A stretch of DNA of 64,000 bases, from positions 124,001-188,000 of IMG/VR virus record IMGVR_UViG_3300042261_002269; one strand, written 5' to 3'. Of the stretch, positions 57,268 through 64,000 are shown in pieces; within the stretch, counting starts at the first letter, position 1, and the number at the start of each line of letters is the position of its first letter. The notes under the pieces were generated by a model. It was not told the origin of the DNA, did not search any database, and worked only from the letters and a program-made list of their open reading frames with translations. The position numbers were made by a program, and so were the translations under genes. Origin of the DNA: a virus.

Positions 57268-57409
57268 TGAATTTTATCTTAATGAGTTCTTCAAAAGCCT
57301 GTGATTCATTAGTCATATGACGATCTTTATAATACTGAATTAATTGCCGATATGCTGCAATATTTCTGGGATTTGTCTGTATTTTTGAATATATGTTCAG
57401 TAGTTCCAC
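57212..57409 (-). CDS. Possible TPR-fragment protein, 65 aa
   Basis: Helical N-terminal region (LLNIYSKIQTNPRNIAAYRQL) like a single TPR, with a Gln/Asn-rich end. GTG start without a ribosome site, and a 56-base overlap with the GT2/TPR gene. Could be the real N-terminus of a frameshifted longer protein or a small gene. Confidence 0.4.
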   Translation of the reverse strand: MELLNIYSKIQTNPRNIAAYRQLIQYYKDRHMTNESQAFEELIKIKFNECDNTHQEQQQNNPENT

Positions 57410-57458
57410 ACTAAATTAATAGTACGAAAAAATAAATAAATATTCCATAGGAGGTTTT

Positions 57459-58001
57459 TTGACAAACGAATATCTTAATAATAAGACATTTGAATCTGTA
57501 ATCAGAGCATTCCAACAACACAAAAGACAAAAATCAAGATATGAGTTAATTGTCAGCGATCTTCAGCAGACTCATGAACGTCGCAAAAAGAAATACAACG
57601 ACAATCAAAAAAAACCAAATTTAGAACAAATCAAACAGAGGCATCAAGAAATTTGCGACAATTTCCAAACTCATCAACAACAATTGGCCCATGCCTTCTA
57701 TCTTCTCTCTGAAAACATTGCCCATTGGGCTAAATTTAACGGCATTGATATGGATGATGCTATTCAAGAAGGCGTCCTGATCTGCTTTGAGAAAATAGAC
57801 AGATTCGATCCACGTAAGGGGAAGGCGTTTAATTATTTATCAACTTGTGTCCTTAATCACCTGCGCCAGTTATATAGAGGAGCGAGGAATTACAACGAAT
57901 TGAAGAAGAGATATCACAAATTCTTACAGGACAAATTCGAAAACTTAGTGATTCGTAACGGAAAAGAGCGTCAAAATTACGATAATGAAAAAACATCTTA
58001 A
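57459..58001 (+). CDS. gp55-like late sigma factor, 180 aa
   Basis: Has a sigma region 2-like core, DMDDAIQEGVLICFEKIDRF and GKAFNYLSTCVLNHLRQLYR, matching region 2.1-2.4 of phage late sigma factors such as T4 gp55. The N-terminal 80 residues are charged and helical. It should direct host RNA polymerase to TATAAATA-type late promoters, of which several appear here. TTG start with an excellent AGGAGG 5 bases upstream. Confidence 0.8.
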   Translation: MTNEYLNNKTFESVIRAFQQHKRQKSRYELIVSDLQQTHERRKKKYNDNQKKPNLEQIKQRHQEICDNFQTHQQQLAHAFYLLSENIAHWAKFNGIDMDDAIQEGVLICFEKIDRFDPRKGKAFNYLSTCVLNHLRQLYRGARNYNELKKRYHKFLQDKFENLVIRNGKERQNYDNEKTS

Positions 58002-58017
58002 TTTTTTTGTTTGAAAG

Positions 58018-58033
58018 TTACTATATATAGTAA
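58018..58033. promoter_or_regulatory. 16-bp perfect palindrome before the nuclease gene
   Basis: TTACTATATATAGTAA is a perfect palindrome 17 bases after the sigma gene stop, in a 140-bp gap; possibly an operator or a -10-like element. Further along, TTGCAT, 17 bases, TATAGG (58087-58115) could be a promoter for the nuclease gene. Confidence 0.35.
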
Positions 58034-58141
58034 AGCCTTTAACTACGTAACATCCATGGAAAATTTGAAGAAATTTTATTTTGATGTTGCATTAGGCTTA
58101 AATTAATGTTATAGGATACTTCAACAAAATTAAGGTGACAC

Positions 58142-59572
58142 ATGAGAAAAACAACTAAAAATCTGACAGAAACCCATCCAGAAATTTGCAAACTATGGCA
58201 TCCAACCAAAAACACTTTAAGACCAACAGATGTACACAGAACATCTAAAGTGAAGTGTTGGTTTAAATGTCCTATGGGCAATGACCACGAGTGGGAATCT
58301 TATGTATTTTCTCAAGTGAAATATCCAGGCTGTCCTTGTTGTTCAGGACAAAAAGTAGTTTGGTCGAATTGCCTTGCCAATAATATGCCGGATATTGCCA
58401 AGCAATGGCATCCAACCAAAAACACTTTAAAACCTACAGAAGTAACCATTTCGAGTGCTAGAAAGATTTGGTGGCAATGCGAAGAAAATCTAGAACATAT
58501 TTGGGAAGCAAGAGTATTTTCTAGAACTAAAAATAAAGCCGGATGTCCTTTTTGTAAAAATAAGAAAGCAGGATCAACCAATAGTCTTGCCATTACACAT
58601 CCTGAATTAGTTAGAGAGTGGCATCCAATATACAATAAAGGACTTGATCCTAATAATCATGTAGAAGGTAGCGGAGTAAAGATTTGGTGGCAATGTTCAA
58701 AAAATCCAAAACACGAATGGAAAGTTGCCATTACAAACAGGACTAATGGCGGCAAAAAAGGCAAAGGTACAGGTTGTCCGTATTGTTGTGGGCAAAAAAC
58801 AGATGAAAATAACTGTTTGTCCACGTTATATCCAGAATTGGCTAAAGAATGGCATCCAACCAAAAATGGACTATTGTTACCTACTGATGTGACTGCTATG
58901 AGCCACAAGATGATTTGGTGGAAATGTGATAAAGCAGATGACCATGAATGGGAAGCAACAGTGTACAATAGAACAAGAGGTTTTCAATGTCCTTGTTGTG
59001 TTGGAAGAAAATTAGTCAAATCCAACTGTTTATCCACAACACATCCTCAAATTGCTTCTGAGTGGCATCCAACTAAAAATGGAAGATTAACACCAGAACA
59101 TGTGACTTATGCGACTAATAAAATAAAAGTTTGGTGGCAATGCTCAAATAATTCAAATCACATATGGAAATCTAGAATTGATTCCAGAACAAAAGTTGAT
59201 GGTACAGGATGTCCTTTTTGTGCATCTTCTAGAGGCGAGAAATTAATTAAAGAGATTTTAGAAAATAGCAATATTGAGCATAAGGCTCAATTTCGTTTTC
59301 CAGATTGCAAGAATATTAGACCATTGCCTTTTGATTTTGCTATTTTTGGCAAAGGTAAGATAGCAGGATTAATTGAATTTCAGGGCAGACAGCATTATGA
59401 GGCAGTAACTTACTTCGGTGGAGAAGAAGGCTTAAAATATATCAACAAGAACGACAACATCAAACTTGAATATTGTAAGCAAAATAATATTCCTTTGTTG
59501 TTGGCATCTTACTGGGACTTGGTGAATTTAGAGATAATGACCAGAGACTTTTTGAAAAAGTTAGTTCTTTAA
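58142..59572 (+). CDS. Zinc-ribbon-repeat PD-(D/E)XK nuclease, 476 aa
   Basis: Five tandem units of about 70 residues, each with a conserved EWHPTKN-type segment, VWWQC, and a CP[FYC]C pair, belong to the probable zinc-ribbon (DUF4379-type) repeat. The final about 110 residues are a nuclease-like domain: E..I at its start, PLPFDFAIF with the metal Asp, and LIEFQGRQHYE, the E-x-Q core of Vsr/DUF559-like PD-(D/E)XK enzymes. Could be a homing or anti-host DNA nuclease using the ribbons for sequence recognition. AAGGTG precedes the ATG. Confidence 0.82.
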   Translation: MRKTTKNLTETHPEICKLWHPTKNTLRPTDVHRTSKVKCWFKCPMGNDHEWESYVFSQVKYPGCPCCSGQKVVWSNCLANNMPDIAKQWHPTKNTLKPTEVTISSARKIWWQCEENLEHIWEARVFSRTKNKAGCPFCKNKKAGSTNSLAITHPELVREWHPIYNKGLDPNNHVEGSGVKIWWQCSKNPKHEWKVAITNRTNGGKKGKGTGCPYCCGQKTDENNCLSTLYPELAKEWHPTKNGLLLPTDVTAMSHKMIWWKCDKADDHEWEATVYNRTRGFQCPCCVGRKLVKSNCLSTTHPQIASEWHPTKNGRLTPEHVTYATNKIKVWWQCSNNSNHIWKSRIDSRTKVDGTGCPFCASSRGEKLIKEILENSNIEHKAQFRFPDCKNIRPLPFDFAIFGKGKIAGLIEFQGRQHYEAVTYFGGEEGLKYINKNDNIKLEYCKQNNIPLLLASYWDLVNLEIMTRDFLKKLVL

Positions 59573-59645
59573 TTAAATAATTCTATAATTTTTTCTAAAT
59601 TTTATTAATATGTACTTGAAATATTTTTTTCAGGTTTATAGAATT

Positions 59646-59906
59646 ATGTATATGGATACAAAAATAACAGCAAATCCGGTGCAATTGCTCGAATTAAGCG
59701 AAATAATTGAAAAATTAAGAAAAAATGGATATTCAGAAGTTGTGGAATGCCTCCTGGACAATGAAGCAGAATGTTACACTAAAAAAGGCCGCTTAAACAA
59801 AAGTGCAACCACCAGAAAATTAAAATGGAAAAATAAACAATTAGAAGATGCTTTGGAAAATATGCGAGAATTATTAAAAAATGAATTTCAACTGGAAGAA
59901 AGCTAG
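59646..59906 (+). CDS. Small helical protein, 86 aa
   Basis: Helical, charged protein (EIIEKLRKNGYSEVVECL); function not recognised. An AGG lies 10 bases before the first of two close ATGs; a start two codons on is also possible. It converges on the tube paralogue, overlapping it by 4 bases. Confidence 0.55.
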   Translation: MYMDTKITANPVQLLELSEIIEKLRKNGYSEVVECLLDNEAECYTKKGRLNKSATTRKLKWKNKQLEDALENMRELLKNEFQLEES

Positions 59907-60466
59907 CCTATTCCATACATGCTAGGAGTTCCAAAATAAGCTCTCGCAAATCTGATTACAAGATCGCAAGACATAATAGATGAATCTGACATATCTAAAG
60001 TCTGAAAATCTACAGATTGTAACCAAGCATGTTCATAGGTCCAATGTTCAATAACCGTTCCACAGCCATCAACCATATAAACTATGCAAGTTTTAAACAT
60101 CTTATATTGATTGGGCCTAGCTACCATTCCTAAATGCGGCTCATAGTATTGTTGCACCCATCCCCAAACCGGATGTGATTGAACAGCCCGACTTCCATCT
60201 GCATAGCTTCTCTGTAAATCATAAAGAGTAACGTTAAGCGGTTTCCAATCAGGCTTTGTTGGAAGATAAACATCTTCAGTAATATGATTAACGACCATTT
60301 CTTTAAAGCTTAAAGATGGCCTTGCTGCCTTTTCAGGAGGCAGAATGTTGACCAATTTTGTATCTGAAGGTCCAGGACTAATTCCATTAATTTCAAGAAA
60401 CCATCTATTCTTTCGTTTAGAATAGAGATTCCTCTCTAGTCCGAATTGCACTCCCATTGAAGCCAT
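59903..60466 (-). CDS. Tail tube paralogue 3 (gp19-like), 187 aa
   Basis: Diverged relative of the two upstream tube proteins: RWFLEINGI, then ARPSLSFKE in the position of RPxLxIEE, TKPDWKPLNVTLYD and VDGCGTVIEHWT match their blocks. The first strand and the C-terminus differ, suggesting a specialised tube end or an additional ring. A terminator lies upstream, so this gene may be expressed separately. AAGGA precedes the ATG. Confidence 0.75.
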   Translation of the reverse strand: MASMGVQFGLERNLYSKRKNRWFLEINGISPGPSDTKLVNILPPEKAARPSLSFKEMVVNHITEDVYLPTKPDWKPLNVTLYDLQRSYADGSRAVQSHPVWGWVQQYYEPHLGMVARPNQYKMFKTCIVYMVDGCGTVIEHWTYEHAWLQSVDFQTLDMSDSSIMSCDLVIRFARAYFGTPSMYGIG

Positions 60467-60481
60467 AAGTGTTTTCCTTTT

Positions 60482-60515
60482 AAAAAAGTAAATGCCCCGA
60501 CCTTAATCGGGGCGT
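60482..60515 (-). terminator. Rho-independent terminator between tube paralogues
   Basis: A GCCCCGA/TCGGGGC stem (60494-60513) with a 6-base loop, followed on the minus strand by ATTTACTTTTTT. It lies 20 bases past the stop of the 60532-61107 gene. Confidence 0.8.
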
Positions 60516-60531
60516 TTTCCTAATTTAATTG

Positions 60532-61107
60532 CTATTTTTTAGTTGAGCAACTTGTGCAGCAACCTTGAGGCTGGAATGACGGGCAATACGAAGTATATCT
60601 AACATCAGAATAACGCATACCTAATTCGATGGTGGCTTCGTCACTTGTGCCATAATCAAGATCTCCGAAATTGATTGTTTTTGGCCAAAGATTCTTCAAT
60701 TCCCATGTTTCCAATGGTGATCCACAACCATCATATAATGTCAAAATACCAGTTGCCGCCCAATCTCTTTTATTTCCCATTTTCAAGGATGTTGGGTTGG
60801 TAAAATCATATACAGAGACTAGCCAGTTCCATAACAACGCCATGTGCTCGCTGGCAGCATCAACGTAGGTAATGGTAATGTCTTGCCATTCTGCTTTACC
60901 AGGAATCCAAGTACGAGCATTAAGAAAGTTAAGTGTCGTTTCTTCGATACTTAGATTAGGACGAGATGCTGTTTTGACAAAATGCTCTGGAACATTATTC
61001 TTTGCATTGTTGCAAAAACCAACGATTTCAAAGGTGTAACGAAATTTTCTCTTAATTGTAATATCTGGCTGGCCTATAACGCCGATTCCCATATCTCTTT
61101 GTGCCAT
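60532..61107 (-). CDS. Tail tube paralogue 2 (gp19-like), 191 aa
   Basis: Homologous to 61136-61702 throughout: IGQPDITIKRKFRYTFEI, SRPNLSIEETTLNFLNA, PGKAEWQDITITYVD, LYDGCGSPLETWEL, DLDYGTSDEATIELGMRYS. Ends in a Cys-rich tail (CCTSCSTKK). AGGAG precedes the ATG at 61107; the longer frame to 61188 runs into the upstream gene. Confidence 0.85.
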   Translation of the reverse strand: MAQRDMGIGVIGQPDITIKRKFRYTFEIVGFCNNAKNNVPEHFVKTASRPNLSIEETTLNFLNARTWIPGKAEWQDITITYVDAASEHMALLWNWLVSVYDFTNPTSLKMGNKRDWAATGILTLYDGCGSPLETWELKNLWPKTINFGDLDYGTSDEATIELGMRYSDVRYTSYCPSFQPQGCCTSCSTKK

Positions 61108-61135
61108 TTTTTCTCCTAAAATTATAAAAATTGGA

Positions 61136-61702
61136 CTAAAAGTAGCATCCCATACAATTGTTTGTATTAGGATCAAGTTTAGGTCCACAGTAATTAAAAT
61201 AATGAACTTGCGAGTATCTTATCTGTAATTGTATTGTAGCTTCATCTGATTCTGCATAACTCAAATCTCCAAAATCAACACTCGTTGGAAAACACTTGGC
61301 CAATTGCCATAATTCCAACAGATTTCCACAACCGTCATACATACCTAAATTTGCTAAACCACCCCAGCCCAACATTTCAGACTGTCTCATGTTTACTACA
61401 TCATGAAAATTCCAAACTGTTCTTATCCAATTATGTATCTGCAATGTTGTGCCTGCTTTATCAACAACGTCAATATAAGTCACATCAAGAGCGTCCCATT
61501 TGCCTTTTCCAGGGTAATATTCAGTTGAATTAAGAAAGTTTAATTCTTTTTCTTCTATAGTTAACTTAGGTCTGCTTGCCACTTTTACATATGAACGTGG
61601 TATAGTTCCAAAAGGATGTTGAATATCCAGTGTAAATCTAAATTTTCTCTTTATAATTATGGCAGGAGAGCCTAAGTCTCCGATTCCCATTGATATAGGC
61701 AT
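61136..61702 (-). CDS. Tail tube protein 1 (gp19-like), 188 aa
   Basis: T4 gp19-like tube subunit: GSPAIIIKRKFRFTLDI, ASRPKLTIEEKELNFLNS, GKGKWDALDVTYID, MYDGCGNLLELWQL and SYAESDEATIQLQIRYS. It forms the inner tube inside the sheath, whose gene is directly upstream. Cys-rich C-terminus (NNCMGCYF) like its neighbour. AAAGGT before the ATG. Confidence 0.88.
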   Translation of the reverse strand: MPISMGIGDLGSPAIIIKRKFRFTLDIQHPFGTIPRSYVKVASRPKLTIEEKELNFLNSTEYYPGKGKWDALDVTYIDVVDKAGTTLQIHNWIRTVWNFHDVVNMRQSEMLGWGGLANLGMYDGCGNLLELWQLAKCFPTSVDFGDLSYAESDEATIQLQIRYSQVHYFNYCGPKLDPNTNNCMGCYF

Positions 61703-61723
61703 GTTTACCTTTAAATTTGTAAT

Positions 61724-61759
61724 ATAACCTTCTGAGGAATTAATTCCTCAGAAGGTTAT
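61724..61759. terminator. 36-bp perfect palindrome between sheath and tube genes
   Basis: The two 18-base arms, from ATAACCTTCTGAGG to its exact complement CCTCAGAAGGTTAT, meet at AATTAATT. It sits 8 bases beyond the sheath stop. There is no T run on either side, so this may be an attenuator or RNA-processing hairpin rather than a simple terminator. Confidence 0.55.
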
Positions 61760-61767
61760 TAATAAAA

Positions 61768-64000
61768 CTAGAAAGTACCAGCTTCAGTGTTTTCAGTGAA
61801 GCTACCTGTTCGGTGAATTGAAAATTCGATGAAAATGAACTCTGCTGCACGAATAGGTTGTACAGCAATACGTGCTCTTAATTCATTTCTATCAATTACG
61901 TCAGGCGTATTGATCTCTTCGTCACATTTAACTCGGAAATCATTAATACCTCTATTGACTTGAACTTCTTGCAATATTTCAGTGGCAATTCGAACAAATT
62001 TCTGACGAAGAATTTCGTCGTGCGGATCAAATAACAATTGTCTTGCAGCTATACGAATTCGTTTTTCTATAGCAAACATAAGGCGTCTTACATTGACACG
62101 ATCCAAAGCTGTTGGAGTGCGTTGCAATGTTTTTTGACCCCAAAGAACAAATCCGTTAATATCAGCAAATTGAACGATAGGATTGATTGCGTTTCTATAA
62201 CCTTGCATCAAATCTCGCTCGTCCTGTGTAGGTCTTGAAAATACATCCAAAACATTAGGAACAATACCACGAGTCAGACCAGCAGGAGCAAACCAAGGTG
62301 CTGATAACTGATCAGATCGAGCAATTGTTGCCATTACAGAACCTGATGGAGGAGCCCAAACATCAACGCCATTGTAAGAATCTCTAATCTTAACCCATGG
62401 CCAATATAATGCTCCAAAATCACTGTCCAATCTTGTTAAATTCAATGGATGACTACCATTTTGCCAATCGACAATTTCATTAATAGTCAAACCAAATGGA
62501 GGATCAATGATAGCTAAGCAATCAGATCTTACATTTTGACAAAGATTTAACAAAGCTTCTACTACTGCCGTACTGCAATGTCCTGGTGCGGCAATCAAAT
62601 CAATGTCAATCTGTTCAGGTTCGCCAAGTGCATACATGCCTGTAAACCCTACAGTATTACCTATGATTAAAGCATCCTGATCATCTGGATCAGAAGGAAT
62701 ACCATCTGTACCACCAGAAAGCGTATATGTTCCGTCTAATGGCGGTGCGGCATTTGTGGTTTCATCTTGAACACGAATCCAATCTGATACCAAAGCAATG
62801 TATGTTTCAGCATAAAACCTGGAAGTCTCATCCTTAACTAAAGCTCCCCAAGATTCAACTTGAACACCGTTGTTGTAAACTTGAATCTGGAAATTACCTT
62901 CACGAACGTTGTTTTCAATAACGACCTGTGTTGCATTTCCATCAATACCAGCGGAGTCGGCTGTAATTGTCATGGTGATAGCACCAGTGCTATTAGCATC
63001 ACCATTAACTCTTCCATAAGTAGCGATTGCAAGATCGCCAGAAGTTCCAATTGGACTGTCGCCTAGCACAGTGACGCTTTGAAGACCAAAGATGTCAATA
63101 GCTGTGCTGTCTGGTTTAATGAGCAATCTGGCATCACGGCCATAGTGATCTGTAACAAATTGTAAATTATCGCTTTCATCAACTGCGGTCCAACCACCAG
63201 GAAGTGTTCCGCCATTTTCGGCCTTTTGTGAATTGATTTCATTGACAATTTCAGTGATCGTAAATTCAGAACCTTCTAGTAATGCTAAGTCAATAATTTG
63301 AACTACGTTATCAATCACTCCATTATCGGTGCCATCCACTACAATCTGGATATTAAGATTAGTTAGACCAGTTAGATCATAATTTCCTGCACTCTGGTAG
63401 GAGGCGGGATAACGATCCAAACTGCCAGTGATTGTAGCTTGGGTCATGCTAGTTCCTAATCCGGTCACATTGCCGTCAGCAACCAATCCACCATACATAG
63501 AATCTTGTACGGAGACTAATTCTAATTCAGCATCTGGACCATAAGCCCAAGTTGTTCTTACACCGATTTTAGTATCATTTGTGTGCGAGAAAAATTCGAT
63601 GCCATCAATATCGCTGCTTAATTGAGCATTTAGATCTTCTGCTAATTGAGCGGCTGTATAACTTTCCCCTTCGTCATTTGCAAGTACTACAAGCGTTTTG
63701 GAATGTAGAACTCCATTTAATCTCCAGCGGAAAAATGCGTCGGCATCAAATGTATATGGTCCGGCAGTATCAGATAGTATAATAATCTGACCGCCAGAAG
63801 AAGGTACATCAACAGCAGCTACTTGTGCTTGTTGATCGCTAACATTTTCTTCATTGGCTACACGAACGATATATAATTCGTTACCGACTTGTAGGTATTG
63901 TTGTGCAGCATAAATCAGATAAGGATCGCCCGATTCTGGATGCGGATATCCAAAAATTGTGTTGAGTTGACGTTGAGTACTGACCAAGGTCGGAATGTTG
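61768..64000 (-). CDS. Tail sheath protein (gp18-like), 5' end outside window
   Basis: At least 744 residues are visible; the frame is open to the window edge (NIPTLVSTQRQLNTIF), so the start lies outside. It has a sheath-type N-terminal domain (YAAQQYLQVGNELYIVRVAN), beta-rich inserts, a DxxxSxxGALYWPWV-like conserved region, and the typical C-terminus with NPIVQFADINGFVLWGQKT, NVRRLMFAIEKRI and FIEFSIHRTGSFTENTEAG. The contractile outer sheath of the tail. TTG at 63987 is not a credible start. Confidence 0.93.
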   Translation of the reverse strand, partial: NIPTLVSTQRQLNTIFGYPHPESGDPYLIYAAQQYLQVGNELYIVRVANEENVSDQQAQVAAVDVPSSGGQIIILSDTAGPYTFDADAFFRWRLNGVLHSKTLVVLANDEGESYTAAQLAEDLNAQLSSDIDGIEFFSHTNDTKIGVRTTWAYGPDAELELVSVQDSMYGGLVADGNVTGLGTSMTQATITGSLDRYPASYQSAGNYDLTGLTNLNIQIVVDGTDNGVIDNVVQIIDLALLEGSEFTITEIVNEINSQKAENGGTLPGGWTAVDESDNLQFVTDHYGRDARLLIKPDSTAIDIFGLQSVTVLGDSPIGTSGDLAIATYGRVNGDANSTGAITMTITADSAGIDGNATQVVIENNVREGNFQIQVYNNGVQVESWGALVKDETSRFYAETYIALVSDWIRVQDETTNAAPPLDGTYTLSGGTDGIPSDPDDQDALIIGNTVGFTGMYALGEPEQIDIDLIAAPGHCSTAVVEALLNLCQNVRSDCLAIIDPPFGLTINEIVDWQNGSHPLNLTRLDSDFGALYWPWVKIRDSYNGVDVWAPPSGSVMATIARSDQLSAPWFAPAGLTRGIVPNVLDVFSRPTQDERDLMQGYRNAINPIVQFADINGFVLWGQKTLQRTPTALDRVNVRRLMFAIEKRIRIAARQLLFDPHDEILRQKFVRIATEILQEVQVNRGINDFRVKCDEEINTPDVIDRNELRARIAVQPIRAAEFIFIEFSIHRTGSFTENTEAGTF

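Noticed and set aside
57212-57409. Frameshift joining the 65-aa frame to the GT2/TPR gene
   Set aside because: The two frames overlap with no obvious slippery site, and the GT2-like protein has a good N-terminus of its own; kept as a low-confidence separate gene.
61768-63987. Complete sheath gene starting at 63987
   Set aside because: That codon is TTG with no ribosome site, and the frame continues with sheath-like sequence to the window edge; the gene is truncated by the window.

Overview
The window looks like 64 kb of a large tailed-phage (myovirus) genome, AT-rich, with very dense, overlapping genes and almost no intergenic DNA. T4-type contractile-tail parts are present: a tail sheath running off the right edge, three tail-tube paralogues, a gp26-like baseplate protein and a long repetitive fibre. 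So are a gp55-like late sigma factor and the gp46/gp47 (SbcC/SbcD) recombination nuclease pair. No terminase, portal, major capsid, DNA polymerase or replication module lies in the window. The host cannot be named; two lipoprotein signals and a Tat-type signal point to a bacterial, possibly diderm, host.

Layout. (1) 22-11725 is one long leftward block of about 28 mostly small genes, many coupled by ATGA or TAATG overlaps. It carries phosphopantothenoylcysteine decarboxylase (fused to an M23-like domain) and phosphopantothenoylcysteine synthetase, a Thg1-like tRNA-His guanylyltransferase, a protein phosphatase and a MESH1-like HD hydrolase. (2) 11739-11890 holds tRNA-Lys(UUU) and tRNA-Arg(UCU). 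(3) 11950-16923 is a 1657-residue fibre. (4) 16988-28622 mixes glycosyltransferases, methyltransferases, a GNAT, a lysine-2,3-aminomutase-like radical SAM enzyme, Hsp20, Map, a metallopeptidase and small virion-like genes. (5) 28740-39516 runs mostly rightward: SbcD, SbcC, class II ribonucleotide reductase, CTP synthase and a class II glutamine amidotransferase. (6) 39508-45014 holds an HNH nuclease, baseplate-type genes and small unknowns. (7) 45016-53625 is a striking array of five tandem paralogues of about 570 residues. (8) 53713-57409 holds a HAD phosphatase, a methyltransferase and glycosyltransferase/TPR genes. (9) 57459-64000 holds the late sigma factor, a zinc-ribbon/PD-(D/E)XK nuclease, the tube paralogues and the sheath.

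The most interesting signal is not a single gene. At least twelve otherwise unrelated proteins begin with the same short N-terminal signature, M-x(1-2)-[FYW]-x-x-[FW]-[LI]-x(1-2)-E. It closely resembles the T4 capsid-targeting sequence (MKTYQEFIAE) that loads internal proteins into the prohead and is removed by the gp21 protease after (L/I)-x-E. Carriers include a 2H phosphoesterase (Acb1-like fold class), a degenerate Nudix protein, a HAD phosphatase, the five tandem paralogues and several low-complexity proteins. My inference is that the window encodes an arsenal of capsid-packaged, injected effector proteins. Several carriers lack a Shine-Dalgarno sequence and instead have a late-promoter-like ACTAAATA box 5-9 bases before the ATG, suggesting leaderless late transcripts that would fit the gp55-like sigma factor.
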